Positions 30,986 to 41,836 of a stretch of DNA of 64,000 nucleotides are shown here, piece after piece; the first letter of the stretch is position 1, and each line of letters opens with the position of its first letter. A program made the translations under genes and the position numbers. Source of the stretch: Gymnothorax reevesii (taxonomy: Eukaryota; Chordata; Actinopteri; Anguilliformes; Muraenidae); NCBI GenBank assembly GCA_029721435.1, contig CM056573.1, forward strand, positions 126,708,447-126,772,446, read 5' to 3'. The notes beneath the pieces are model-generated. The model did no database searches and was not told the DNA's origin. It saw only the letters and a program-made list of their open reading frames with translations.

Positions 30986-31429
30986 TTTGGTGTTGACCTT
31001 CAGTCTCTTGTGTCCTTGTTTACAGCGTGGAATTACTGCTGCATACTAATGAGGCGGGTAGTACACTGGCAGCATCGCCAGGGGCGCGAAAGAAGGGGCG
31101 GAGCCACGCCAGTGACAAAGACCATTGGCGTAACGCAGCCGTCCATCCTGAGGAATGCCCGGTCACCACAGTTACCCCCGCAGGGGTGAAAACTGACTGT
31201 AGCTACCCTCCTCTCCACAAGCCGAGGCTCCAAATAGTCAAAAATGCTGCAACCAGGGGATCTGACACATCATTCACTGTGAATTGCTTTGGCAATATTG
31301 TTTGCCGATACAGCATTACTGAGTTAAATTGAATTGGGACTGCTAATGCTGCATTACCAATCCATTAGTATGTTCAATAACGCACACGATATGGACATAG
31401 GAATTCAAGCTCCAGCTCATCCAACCTCT

Positions 31430-31870
31430 CATTTCTAAGTCACCGATATTAATATTGGTTCCTCACTTTCCAACTATAACAGCCTTCATTCTTCTGGGAG
31501 TGCTTTTCACTAATGTTAGAATACTGCTGCTTCCATTCCAGCCAGGAAGGCATTAAGGAGGTGAGGCTGGGCTGTCAGGCCTGGCTTTTTACAAAAGATC
31601 CCAATGGTTCTCAATGGCGTTTAGGTCACAGCCTTGTGTAGACCAGCCAAATTCTTCTTTACCAATTTTGACGGACCATGTATGGACCTTGCAATGTGCG
31701 CGGGGACACTGTCATGCTGCAGCAGGGAAGGGCTTTACCCAAACTATCAGAAGCACTGAATCTTTGGCCATTTCAATGTATTCTATCAAGGGTTCTCTTC
31801 TGATGTAATTGAGAGGCCTAGCCTGAATCATGTAACATAGCCACAGAACATGGGGTGCCCACACACTTTT
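31430..31870. mobile_element. Tc1-H: internally deleted Tc1-like remnant
   Basis: The stretches TTTTCACTAATGTTAGAATAC and GGGGACACTGTCATGCTG, and the final GGTGCCCACACACTTTTG, resemble from memory the transposase antisense and 3' end of a fish Tc1-like family (its end reads ...GGTGTCCCAATACTTTTGG). No open frame remains. The outer boundaries are not defined. Confidence 0.45.
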
Positions 31871-31984
31871 GACTGTGTAGCATTGAATATAGTGCGATAT
31901 TTTATGCTCACACTTATGTCAGAGCTGATTATGGTTTTGAGACAGCATCTGAGGAAAAGAAAGGTATGATCAATAAATACATCC

Positions 31985-32220
31985 TGGAGAGTGGGTGGAG
32001 CCAGTCCATCACAGTAAACATACACTCACACACTCATACTGAGTCGCAATTTAGAGTCTCCAGTTTAGAGTGAATGTCTTTGGGCTGTGGGAGGAAACCA
32101 GGGTGCCCAGCAGAAACCCAGACAGACACAGTACACAGACTTGACACAGAAAGGCCGGATTTGAGTGGACCACCTGACCGCTGAGAAGCAACAGCTTTAC
32201 CCACAGTACCTCACCTGCTC
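31985..32220. repeat. Widespread fish repeat (GGGAGGAAACC motif)
   Basis: AATTTAGAGTCTCCAGTTTAG, CTTTGGGCTGTGGGAGGAAACC and ACACAGAAAGGCCGG are landmarks of a repeat family very common in fish genomes. Related pieces occur at 50,006-50,300 and 62,340-62,520. It is non-coding here. Confidence 0.6.
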
Positions 32221-33310
32221 AAGTGATTCACAAATATTGTGATCATGAGATTGCTAACGTCCCACCTCACTAGAGTGATTAGTTGTTAACACCTATTTTC
32301 CAACGAACAATGTAGGCGGCAGTGGAGTGACTAATTAACGAACAAGCACACACAGAGACGTATTTAAATCACAGTGGCAGCAAAGTGTCAGGTTTCTAAC
32401 TCAACATGCCTGGCCGATGCCGCATTCTGGACAGCTGCCCAACACCTGAACCTTAAGCCGGAGAGGCTGCACGGACCGTGCAGTGATGGCTGCCTACGGA
32501 TTGACTCTTCAGACGCTATTGATTGTATTGGATTTTCTTGTTCATTTAGTGAAAAATTCTGACAGGACCTCAATAACAGCCAATATTATCTCTTCCACAA
32601 TAAAAAATGGTTGTGCATTTTGTAATTTTAACATATTTTAAGAAGACAATGCTAATTAAGACTAAATAAAAACATGTTTCATAGACAAAAAAATACAATA
32701 CCCGCTATAAGTTTGCTCACTCTTATCGTAATATACTGCCTTGTTTTAGTAAAATTTAAGTGGCTGAACTTCAGCATATATACCTAAAATGGCAAATGGT
32801 AAAAGGTAAATCAAATTTAATAAAGAATTAGACAACATAGTCAGCACTATCCTCTGTCACGATTAAGGGTCATAACTCTGTACATACAGTAAATATGCTT
32901 TGACATCCATTTTAGAACTCAACGTAGATCAAGACTAGCTTATCAAGCATACACAATTGGACTCATGAATCTCCCATACCTTTTGAGAAAACTTGTCTCC
33001 ATCGAAAGTGTGACGACAGATGGAAGGAAGGAAGGATAGATGGATGGAACCCAATCCTACATCCCCCGCACTAACTCTGTGGCAGAGGATAATAAATCAC
33101 TACTCACAGAACAGTGTCATAAGGTTTGGAATTCATAAAAAGGTCATATTTGACTAAATGAACAAAGTTTTTTTACGTTAGACTTTTAAAATAAATGAAT
33201 TGAAGTCAAGCTAGAGGAGGATTTATTGATCAAAACTGTTGAGAAGAAGCGAACTGAAAACAGTTATTAAGTAAGTCTGTTCCGAGAATAGTGGCTCATC
33301 AGGCCAGTGC
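32221..33310. other. Spacer without gene
   Basis: AT-rich. A short (GAAG/GATG)n simple repeat at 33,020-33,045. Two small overlapping frames at 32,374-32,573 show no motif. Confidence 0.45.
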
Positions 33311-33545
33311 TTAAAGGGGACCTACCATGCTGATCCTTCTTTGAATACATATTAGTAATGTTATAATGTTAGTTGTCCATACTCAACCTCTGAAAAGTTT
33401 CTACACATAAGATGCAAGGGTTTTCCCGTAATCCAAGAACGTGATTTCATGAGCGTGATTTCCTCTCTGAACAGCTCCTTCCGAGACCTTTGCGAGATCT
33501 GGGCAAAACCTGACGTCAGGTTGTGCCGTTTAATTAGTACAGACT

Positions 33546-33968
33546 TTGCCAGAGCCAGTCACGGTGCTGGACCTGCCCACACCGGAAACTATTCAAGCAT
33601 GCACTAACAACGGCAGATCATACTATGCCTTAGTAGCGTCAACACTTTTGGAAATACAAAAGAGGAACCGCAGATCATTTGAGGTGCAGTTTTGTCAGTA
33701 TCTCTCCCAAAGCCGCTTGTCCATTTACTTATGGACGCAAAGAAAAGCACTTATTTCTCTTCCAAAAGAGAATGCCACCAGAGATCAGTGGGTAGCTTTT
33801 TTTGTTTGCTGGCAGCAAACAGCCACGGCCAAAGGGAACGTTAGCTGCTTATGCGCAGCATTTTAGCAAAGACAGCTTTATAAATAAAGGATAATTCAAT
33901 ACAGGATAAGCGTTTCAGCTGCTTCTCAAACCTGAAGCAGCTGCATCGATCAAGCGCTCCGAGCCACA
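33546..33968 (+). pseudogene. THAP-domain transposase fragment
   Basis: The protein begins near 33,566 (VLDLPTPETIQACTNNGRSYYAL); the other copy has an ATG here (54,761, MALDLPTLETILAGINDGRS). The frame continues with LPKENATRDQWVAF, matching the central part of a THAP zinc-binding domain. After a one-base shift near 33,862 come QHFSKDSF and LLLKPEAAASIKRSE, the C-terminal half with the final His of the C2CH set and the Leu/Pro motif. A donor GT|AAGT follows at about 33,972. Two TAA codons interrupt this part (33,890-33,915), so it is broken. THAP domains bind DNA in Kolobok and P-element transposases; the catalytic region is not seen. Confidence 0.55.
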
Positions 33969-34369
33969 AGCTGTAAGTTACGATATAACAGCAAATAATG
34001 TATGTGAAGCTAACGTGCGACGGGTGGCTAGCAGGACCGCTATCGATAGTTGGCACTAACGACTTGCCTCAAATGCAGGCTTTGTAAAATATCTGAAGAT
34101 AAAGCCTGTATCGGTCGCAACTGTCCGTGACTCACAGACACAGACACAGACACAGCACAGTAAGTTGCTTTTACTGCATAAGCCAACCTGTCGTGATTGC
34201 CTGTTGATTGTAGCTGTAGCACAGCGGCTAACGTAGCCAAGTTACTGTTGCTAATGTTTGTGTCCTAAATATGCAAGAGTAATATCAGGCGAAATTCTAC
34301 AGAAGGTGTGTGAACATAAACCTCATTTGAAGCTAACTTTTAATACTTGTTTGTAATTTGGATGCTGGG

Positions 34370-35530
34370 TACAACTGTTCACAGTAACAGAACTTGCTGT
34401 CTGTAAAACCTGTATTGCAAGGGTTTGTCTCTGTGGTTATGACCGCTTGATTACCAGCTACTGCATGTTAGTTTGTGTGCCATGCAATTTAAAAATACTC
34501 CTGGTTAACTAATATTCAGTAATTCTGATCGGTATGCTTGTGTTACTTCGGGAAGCATCAATGTGGCAGTTTCATCATAACGTTGATCGAGTGTGGCCAC
34601 TACAGTTAGTGATTGCTTCACTTACCCATGACCGGGATCAGCCGGATACTTCACAAATGTCTGAGCAAGCTCTCAGGTGCTACCCTGAAAGCAATGTGAA
34701 ACGCAGAAGCTCTACCAGTTTACAAAAGATTTCTCTGCACTACCTTGACATGATTTCATCCCCCTTTAGAAATTGTGGCTAACAAAAAGGCCGAGATTAA
34801 ATAGGTAATTCTTTCCTGTAGAAGTGATAAATTCGCTAGCTCCACATAAGTAACTTGTCTGTGCTAACGGAACTTACAGTCTGCAAAACCTGTATTATAT
34901 TCATAACATAATTGAGCTCTCTCTAGCTGTCGCGTACTATCCATAAAGCTGCTTTCTCATCGGACACGAAACAAATTTTTCACGGGACAGATTAGCTACA
35001 TTCAAAGTCAATGCAAAGACGCGAATACAGGCGTCATGGTTGCGTTCAGCAGCTTTCATACCAGACCCAAAACTAATTTTTGCGCGACAGATTACATTTA
35101 AAGTCATGACCGCTTATCAGCTACTGCAAACATGCGTGCTCTGCTAATTAAAAATGCTCCTTGTTAACTTATATGCAGCAGATCGGTATGCTTGTGCTAC
35201 TTCAGTAAGCATCAATGCGACAGTTTCATCATAACATTGCCTGATTGTAGCCACTAGAGTTGAAGCTAACCGGAGAGGTGCTGGATGTGTCTGCCGAGTT
35301 GGGCTGCAGTTAGACCAGATGTAGGTTTTGCAGAGCTTGGGGTGCGTTTTTGTGTGCTTCTGAAACGATCGCTTTACTTAGCCATGACTGGGGTCAGCCT
35401 GATAGATCTCTAATGTATGGGCAAGCTCTCTGATGCCACCGGTGAAAGCAATAGGGAAACGCACAGGCTATAACGTATCCAGTATAACAAACAATTTCTC
35501 TGCATTGCTCATTTTCTGCGAGGAAAAGCT
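34370..35530. repeat. Internal direct duplication (~350-400 bp, diverged)
   Basis: Blocks in 34,370-34,760 recur in the same order in 34,865-35,520: ACTTGCTGTCTGTAAAACC / ACTTACAGTCTGCAAAACC, then ATGACCGCTT..ATCAGCTACTGCA, GATCGGTATGCTTGTG, GTTTCATCATAAC, and GCAAGCTCTC with GAAAGCAAT. Smaller repeats lie between (AGATTA-C-ACATT..AAAGTCA at 34,990 and 35,090). The second copy has an insertion around 35,270-35,380. The duplication lies inside the THAP element. Confidence 0.65.
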
Positions 35531-35774
35531 GGTCATTCCGAAGCAATAAGTAAATCATTACCACGGGCAATTTCCGTAAAGGCCGTTTAGCTTGGAGCTT
35601 TTGCCCCTCCGTCATATACCAGTGCGGAAGCTGTTCGTTTCTCCATGCTAACAACGCACCACAGCTATGCACACGAACCAGCAGGTCCTGATACACACTG
35701 AAGCAGTCCATAAGCTGTTGGTCCACTTTTAGCTGCTCCTCACTGTCCATGTTTCCCTCTAAACTCAGACCCAC
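35394..35774 (-). CDS. Hypothetical protein exon within the Kolobok-like element
   Basis: An open frame of 126 codons on the strand opposite the THAP gene. A better start may be the ATG at 35,750 (MDSEEQLKVDQQLMDCFSVY). A GTG|GTAATG splice donor at about 35,562 would end the first exon after LRKLPV, giving a 62-residue acidic N-terminus that I do not recognise. It might be a second gene of the element, convergent with the THAP gene, or chance. The downstream half overlaps the internal duplication, so it is less likely to be coding. Confidence 0.25.
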   Translation of the reverse strand: MGLSLEGNMDSEEQLKVDQQLMDCFSVYQDLLVRVHSCGALLAWRNEQLPHWYMTEGQKLQAKRPLRKLPVVMIYLLLRNDQLFLAENEQCREIVCYTGYVIACAFPYCFHRWHQRACPYIRDLSG

Positions 35775-36144
35775 CGGATTTCCACGGTCTCCGGTCTACA
35801 CTTGGGCATGTCGGCCCGTTCTACAAATGTGTCTATATGAGGTGGATTCTAGCTTTCCCTGCATCCTAGCTACAGAGTAGAAAAACCACTATACTCACCA
35901 ACTGTTGCCATAGCAAACGGTAGCCGATAGCAAATTCGTGCTTGAGCTGCCAGACTTTCACACTGCGTCCTCCACTTTCGCCGTTGCGTTTATTAGAACA
36001 AGTTAATTTAATTAGATCTACACTCATGTACTGCTTTAGATTGGAGAATATGCCCGTGGATTCCTCCGGGAGATGTGTCAGTTACACTCCGAAGAGCCGG
36101 AGTGAACATTTAGCGAATCTTCATACAAATACACTGTGTAAGTT

Positions 36145-37272
36145 TGCTGTGATTCTGCCTTGTTGTCATGTTTATTTTCATGTTCTGTGTTCATGAATTT
36201 GTCTTTTATTTATCCTTTTTGTTTATTTTAATACTCAGGTTTTTAGTTCATACCACTTCTCGGTTCCATTGCACTTGGCTCCCCTGTCTTGTAATCTAGT
36301 TGGTTCAGTCCGTCTTACCTGTCTGCGTGCCCATTGACTTCGGGAGATTTAAATGAATTTCGGTGTTTAAAATATTCTTCTCGTTTACTTCCTTCGTCTT
36401 TCTGTTCTGATTACTAACAAGACTAACATTTGTATTTTGTATCATAGTCTACTAACACAACTAATCCATGTGTATAGATTAATAACTTACTAACGAGCAC
36501 TCTAGTTAAATCTGTAAAGTTGCACCGCTACTAATTTAGACTAATTCCCTCTCAGCAATCGCCCTGTTCTAATCTCCGCCTCTCACTCAGCTGTTCTTGT
36601 CTTTTCCTGAGTTTCAGCAAGATCTCTCACACATGCTTAACTACTCTCCTGCGCTCGTTATTTGTGCACATAGAACTCCTTGACCGGAGCTGTTTAATTG
36701 TCATAGGCTGGTGGTGTGATTCCGTCCATGCCTTGGCTCTCGCCAATTTTCGTGGTTAGGGCTTCCCTCATGTGATTCTCCCATTGTAATTAGTCTGATT
36801 CTCTACACCTGATTCCTGCATAACATGTGACTTCCCCTATGTGTATTTAAGCAGTCATTTCACTCAGCTCTTGTCAGAACGTTGATCAATATTTCTTTGT
36901 GCGGAGCGCCTTGTATGCCATTGAGTATTGTTTCTCTTCTACTGGATTGTCCGACTTCGATTTTTACCATTGCCCTTTTTGTATTGTTTTTGTCTTTCTG
37001 GATTTCGACCCATTTTTGTATGACCACGATTTCTGTGTTTGGATGCCTTGTGTATGACCCTTGGCTTTGTCCATCTACTACGACTTTTTGCCTCTCGTTT
37101 TTGTGCCTCTGCTCATCTGTCTGTTCAGACCCCTGCCTGTCTAGACTGTTTTTGGATTTCATATTGTGGCTTGGCAATTCCTGTGTTTTTTGGCTTTGAC
37201 TCGGACTCCATTAAAGGCATACGGTTTTTGGATTTCTGTCTCTCGTGAGTGGTTCCTGTATTGTACCTCATA
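36145..37272 (+). mobile_element. Solo LTR, copy 3 (1128 bp)
   Basis: It begins TGCTGTGATTCTG and ends TACCTCATA, flanked by AAGTT (36,140-36,144 and 37,273-37,277). The 3' terminus is TA where the other copies have CA. ATTAAA at about 37,210 takes the place of the AATAAA of copy 1. The middle carries the same ACTAACA/CTAACAAGCAC-like stretch as copies 1 and 2. No internal retroelement region. Confidence 0.78.
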
Positions 37273-37277
37273 AAGTT

Positions 37278-38354
37278 TTGTTACCTTAGTGCTCGTCTTT
37301 ATTGGTAAAATCTTCAGTGTTTGACATCTGCACACGCGATGAGCCACCGAGATGACAGCAAGCAGTTTTCGAGCTTACCACCAGAAACAATGAAATCTGC
37401 AAGCCCATGTATCTCACCTCAAACCTCTATTTCCTTAAAAATAACTTATTGGCCAACCATACTTTTAAAACTGAACATGATCGTTGTGCCACCCAGCGAT
37501 AATGTTATAAAATGTAAACAGCAGATCGCAGTGGACCTGCTTTCAGATTAGAAACAATTATATCTTCTGACTGCGGATGTTCTACACATATTCATGTATA
37601 AAATTGTGTAGTAACTAGCCTACCTTCTATTCGAAGCATTGTGGCGAACATTTGAGTGTTTTTTTTTTGCTGCTGATACTGGGTCAGTCTGACCAAGATT
37701 GCAAACTAGTTCACAAAAAGATGCCAATGGCAATGCAGCTTTACTTCAGAAACTGCCGACGCGAGTAGCTATATATTAATGTTGCGTTATAATTTAATTC
37801 ATAATTTGGGGGGAAAAAAGTAAATTAATTTTAAAAAGATATTATTTTTAGACTAAAAACAAAGGCAAAACAGATGATCTGCTTTGGCCAATGGACGCAG
37901 TGCCCGTTTTACTTCTGACCTTTACGTGAGTCGGTCTCTTGACGGCAAGTTGATTCATGATTATACTAGTGTTGCTAACTGGCTGTGTGATTTCGTGAGC
38001 TCAGCATTTGGCTGAAATGGGCAGATTTGCTTGTTTGCTTGTGTTCAGGGCCCGTCTGTGGCAGAGTTGTGTGAAACTTTATTTTCAGTGGTTTACGTTG
38101 ACAGGCTTATGAACTTTATATCTATTTTGTGCAACGTAAACTATCAGAGTGACATAGGCTAGTAATAGTCGCAGAACGGGCATTGTTAATGCGGTTGTGT
38201 ACGCGCATCTGTGTACGTGTACCAGGGTTCCAATGAGTCCGACATGATAGCGAACACCCCCAAGATTCAGAGTACCTTCTTTAAAGAGTCAAGCATCCCC
38301 ATACGAAAAAGGAGTTTATTCAATTGTGCTACTAGTATAGACTAAAAATAAGAG
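37278..38354. other. Spacer without gene
   Basis: AT-rich and non-coding as far as I can see. Immediately after the LTR the sequence may belong to the Kolobok-like element, but no landmark confirms this. Confidence 0.4.
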
Positions 38355-38394
38355 AGTATACTATGGAGTTAAATTACTGCCAAAACCTTGTATA

Positions 38395-38640
38395 CAAACC
38401 GAACATGTTTTACAAATGCACCACGATTCACAAACAAATACAATGTGATTTGCAAATATAAAAATGATTCACGTGCAAACAAAGTGTGGTTTGCAAATAT
38501 GAAAACGATTTGCAAACAAATACAGTGTGATTTGCAAATATAAAAACGATTCACGTACAAACAAGGTGTGATTTGCAAATATAAAAACGATTTGCAAACA
38601 AATACAGAGTGGTTTGCAAATACAAAACACCATTAACAAA
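38395..38640 (+). repeat. Tandem repeats in the palindrome arm (mirrored at 40,822-41,067)
   Basis: About six imperfect units containing GATTTGCAAATATAAAAACG alternate with CAAACAAATACAGTGTG- and ACGTACAAACAAGGTGTG-type halves, giving a period near 35-37 bp and a higher period near 72. The same array is present in reverse complement in the right arm. Confidence 0.8.
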
Positions 38641-39174
38641 CGAATGTTTTCAGTTTTACAAATACAAAACGTACCGATTACAAGTATACGACGAGAACCA
38701 TTTCCTACAAGTACAAATCACTTTTGGCAGTTTTCTACCGCTGACATGGCGTAAAGGATTTTCTCACAAATGTCCTCACTGTTATTGTCCCTGTTAAACA
38801 GCAGGTGGGGCTATGACTCAATATCCTAGATCTCTACACCGTGAAGTTGAACAGAATAGAGAACGGCCGCCAGCGACAACCGTGGACATGAGGATGATGG
38901 CTGAGGCTAAATAAAAACGCAGTGTCTACGTGTTCGAAATAACTCCGTGTTCGACAGTTGGATGGTGTCAATATAACTCCGTGTCCGACAGTCGATTATT
39001 GTTTTTAATCTCTTGAAGTCTACTGAATCTTTTAGCCTATTAAACGTGAATGTTTGATCAGATGGCTCAGATCTTCAAGATGGGTACCCAATCAATGTTT
39101 CTGTTTAAGCTCTGCTCAATAAAGTGTTCTGATTGATAGTGATATATTTTTATTTTCCATTTCGTTATAAATCT

Positions 39175-40283
39175 GGGCCCGTATTCACAAAGCATCTTAT
39201 CTTAGCGCTCGGAGTACTCCTAAGTCGCGCTAAAACATTTATGATAAAACAATCACAAAACCGCTGAGAGCAACTTTTAGTGAAGAAAATTGGTAACTCC
39301 TAGAATAGGGGTAGCTCTGAGATAGGCGGGAGTAATCTCCGTTGCTATGGCTGATGTCAATTCTCATGCACGAGTCTTGGAACAATGAGCACGGTGATTG
39401 GTTGTTTGGTGGCAGGGCAACCCATTGAAAAAAATATCCCACATACAACCCATGGAGGAAAAAATGAGAAAACAGTCCAAGGGACTGGTTTGTCCAATAA
39501 AATAATGGCAGTTGTTACGGGTTCGGCAGTTTTCAAATGCATTTCAAAGTAGAGAGGTACGACAATCCCCTTTTTAAACACTGCCCTAACCCTAAGCCTA
39601 ACCTTAACTTTAACATTGACATTAAAATAATTTTCCTACAACCTTTGTAATTTAAAACACGGTTACTTTTAAGCAAGTTATTGTTAACATACAAAGCATT
39701 GGTTTTTTTAGATTCGGTTTAAGATAATAGCATATTGAGCACTTTTGAAAATTGCAATGCACGGTCCCCGCATATCACGCTCTAGGCAAATAAACGTACA
39801 TAGGAAAGAGATAATTGTAAAAACATTAATAGCATTAAACAAGTTATTAATGAAACGCGTCACTTGCCCCAATAGCTACTTGTTACCCGATGAGAATGAG
39901 AATATGTTGCGATCATTTAAATGTCGAGCCGTTCAAGTTTGTTTGCCCTAAACTATCATGGATGTAAGTTCAAAAATGACGCGAAAGCCCAGCTGGAGCC
40001 AAGACCAGTTACTGCTGCTGGGCCAGTTGGTGCTGGAGCGAAAGCATGTAACCTAATCAGAGGGAAAATTGGCTCGGGGGTGAACAGCAAATCCAAGCGG
40101 TATGCGTGGGATAATATCAGCCGACAGATCGTTGCAGCGTTACCCTCGGTGTCTCGGATGGCTAAAAGTTGCTCTCAGCGGTTTTGTGAATTACTTTTCA
40201 GATTTTACTCCTACATAAAATGTTTTAGCGCGAATTAGGAGTATTCCTAGCGCTAAGATAAGATGCTTTGTGAATACGGGCCC
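39175..40283 (+). mobile_element. Harbinger-like core of the palindrome
   Basis: The ends are GGGCCCGTATTCACAAAG (39,175) and its complement (40,283), with inverted similarity of about 65 bp (CTTATCTTAGCGCT, TACTCCTAA, CGCGCTAAAACATTTATG). Fish MITEs with a CCCGTATTCACAAAGCATCTT end are familiar and generally assigned to Harbinger. The core carries a Myb-like gene remnant (39,958-40,200) but no transposase. No independent TSD can be read, because its flanks are themselves mirror images. Confidence 0.65.
39958..40200 (+). pseudogene. Myb/SANT-like protein remnant of the Harbinger core
   Basis: ATG at 39,958 (MDVSSKMTRKPSWSQDQ) with LLLLGQLVLERKHV, the first helix of a Myb-like domain. After a frameshift near 40,055 come IRGKIGSGVNSKSKRYAWD and ISRQIVAALPSVSRM, the second and third helices with the conserved Trp. 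The domain ends AKSCSQRF. It is the DNA-binding accessory protein typical of PIF/Harbinger elements. The frameshift and the lack of downstream exons make it non-functional. Confidence 0.6.
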
Positions 40284-41836
40284 AGATTTATAACGAAATG
40301 GAAAATAAAAATATATCACTATCAATCAGAACACTTTATTGAGCAGAGCTTAAACAGAAACATTGATTGGGTACCCATCTTGAAGAACTGAGCCATCTGA
40401 TCAAACATTCACGTTTAATAGGCTATCTAAAAGATTCAGTAGACTTCAAGAGATTAAAAACAATAATCGACTGTCGGACACGGAGTTATATTGACACCAT
40501 CCCACTGTCGGACACGGAGTTATTTCGAACACGTAGACACTGCGTTTTTATTTAGCCTCAGCCATCATCCTCATGTCCACGGTTGTCGCTGGCGGCCGTT
40601 CTCTATTCTGTTCAACTTCACGGTGTAGAGATCTAGGATATTGAGTCATAGCCCCACCTGCTGTTTAACAGGGACAATAACAGTGAGGACATTTGTGAGA
40701 AAATCCTTTACGCCATGTCAGCGGTAGAAAACTGCCAAAAGTGATTTGTACTTGTAGGAAATGGTTCTCGTCGTATACTTGTAATCGGTACGTTTTGTAT
40801 TTGTAAAACTGAAAACATTCATTTGTTAATGGTGTTTTGTATTTGCAAACCACTCTGTATTTGTTTGCAAATCGTTTTTATATTTGCAAATCACACCTTG
40901 TTTGTACGTGAATCGTTTTTATATTTGCAAATCACACTGTATTTGTTTGCAAATCGTTTTCATATTTGCAAACCACACTTTGTTTGCACGTGAATCATTT
41001 TTATATTTGCAAATCACATTGTATTTGTTTGTGAATCGTGGTGCATTTGTAAAACATGTTCGGTTTGTATACAAGGTTTTGGCAGTAATTTAACTCCATA
41101 GTATACTTTCAGTTTACTTTTGATGTACTTATCAGAGATATACTGAGCAAAGTAATACTTAAGTATACTTGGCTTACACTGAAAAGTACACAGAAAAGGC
41201 TTAGTACATTTGGCTAATACTTGTACCTAAACTTTTGATTATTATACTTTTCTTGAGTATATCTCAAAGTATTAAAATATTTGTGCCTAATGTTCGAATA
41301 TACTGGCTTGCAGTTAGGCTGCTATCAGTAGAATAAGCACATTCAAATATTTTTACCAGACATATTGGCTTATTTGAAGTATACTGCACTATATTTTTAC
41401 TATGTCATGGACTTACATAGTCCACATGTACGTTTGCAATAACAAGTCAGCTTTGGGACAGCATAGCAGAGTAAATAGCACATGGTGGAGCTGAACTTGA
41501 TTTTTATGCAGTGTTATTAACCCACACAGAAACAGATAAACATTTGTTGGATTTTATTTGAGAACAAATTTGCCAATTATTCCAGTATTGACACACTTGA
41601 TAGACACTCTTCCAAAAAAAGTATAATTCAAGTTTAAGCAACATGAACTTAAACTACACATCTAGTTTACATCTAAGTTTTATTTTGTTCTGCAAGTACA
41701 CTACAAGTGAACTTTTAAGTATACTGTGACTTAACTAGTTGTAAACCTCTAGCATACTTTTCAATATATGAAAGTATACGTTTAAGTATACTGCAAGCAA
41801 ACTTACAGATATACTGCTAGTTTATTAGTTGTATAC

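Larger units (their letters stand above)
33315..35800 (+). mobile_element. Kolobok-like element with THAP-domain gene (right end not found)
   Basis: It begins AGGGGACCTACCATGC after TTAA (33,311-33,314). A second copy at 54,525 begins AGGGGACCTATTATGC, also after TTAA, and the two match for about 310 bp. This copy continues into a THAP-type domain. TTAA targeting and a THAP domain together are features of the Kolobok superfamily. The matching right terminus (complement of the 5' end) is not in the window, so the end given is only where related-looking sequence stops; a solo LTR enters soon after (36,145). Confidence 0.5.
38355..41107. mobile_element. Large near-perfect palindrome (foldback-like composite element)
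   Basis: Arms 38,355-39,174 and 40,284-41,107 are reverse complements at about 99% identity: a few substitutions and one 4-bp indel (ATAG in the right arm). The symmetry continues without a break into the TIRs of the central element (39,175-40,283). The outer tips read AGTATACT on both sides, and the right one adjoins an AGTATACT-rich satellite, so this 8-mer could be the target duplication. Arms with subterminal tandem repeats are typical of foldback elements. Alternatively, the arms could be an inverted duplication made after a Harbinger insertion. Confidence 0.8.

Noticed and set aside
30689..31189. 166-codon frame
   Set aside because: Crosses a 260-bp CT repeat; composition artefact.
38369..41093. 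Identical 69- and 62-codon frames in both palindrome arms as duplicated genes
   Set aside because: They read the tandem repeats of the arms (QITPCLY, IFANHTL) and have no family; mirrored only because the arms are mirrored.
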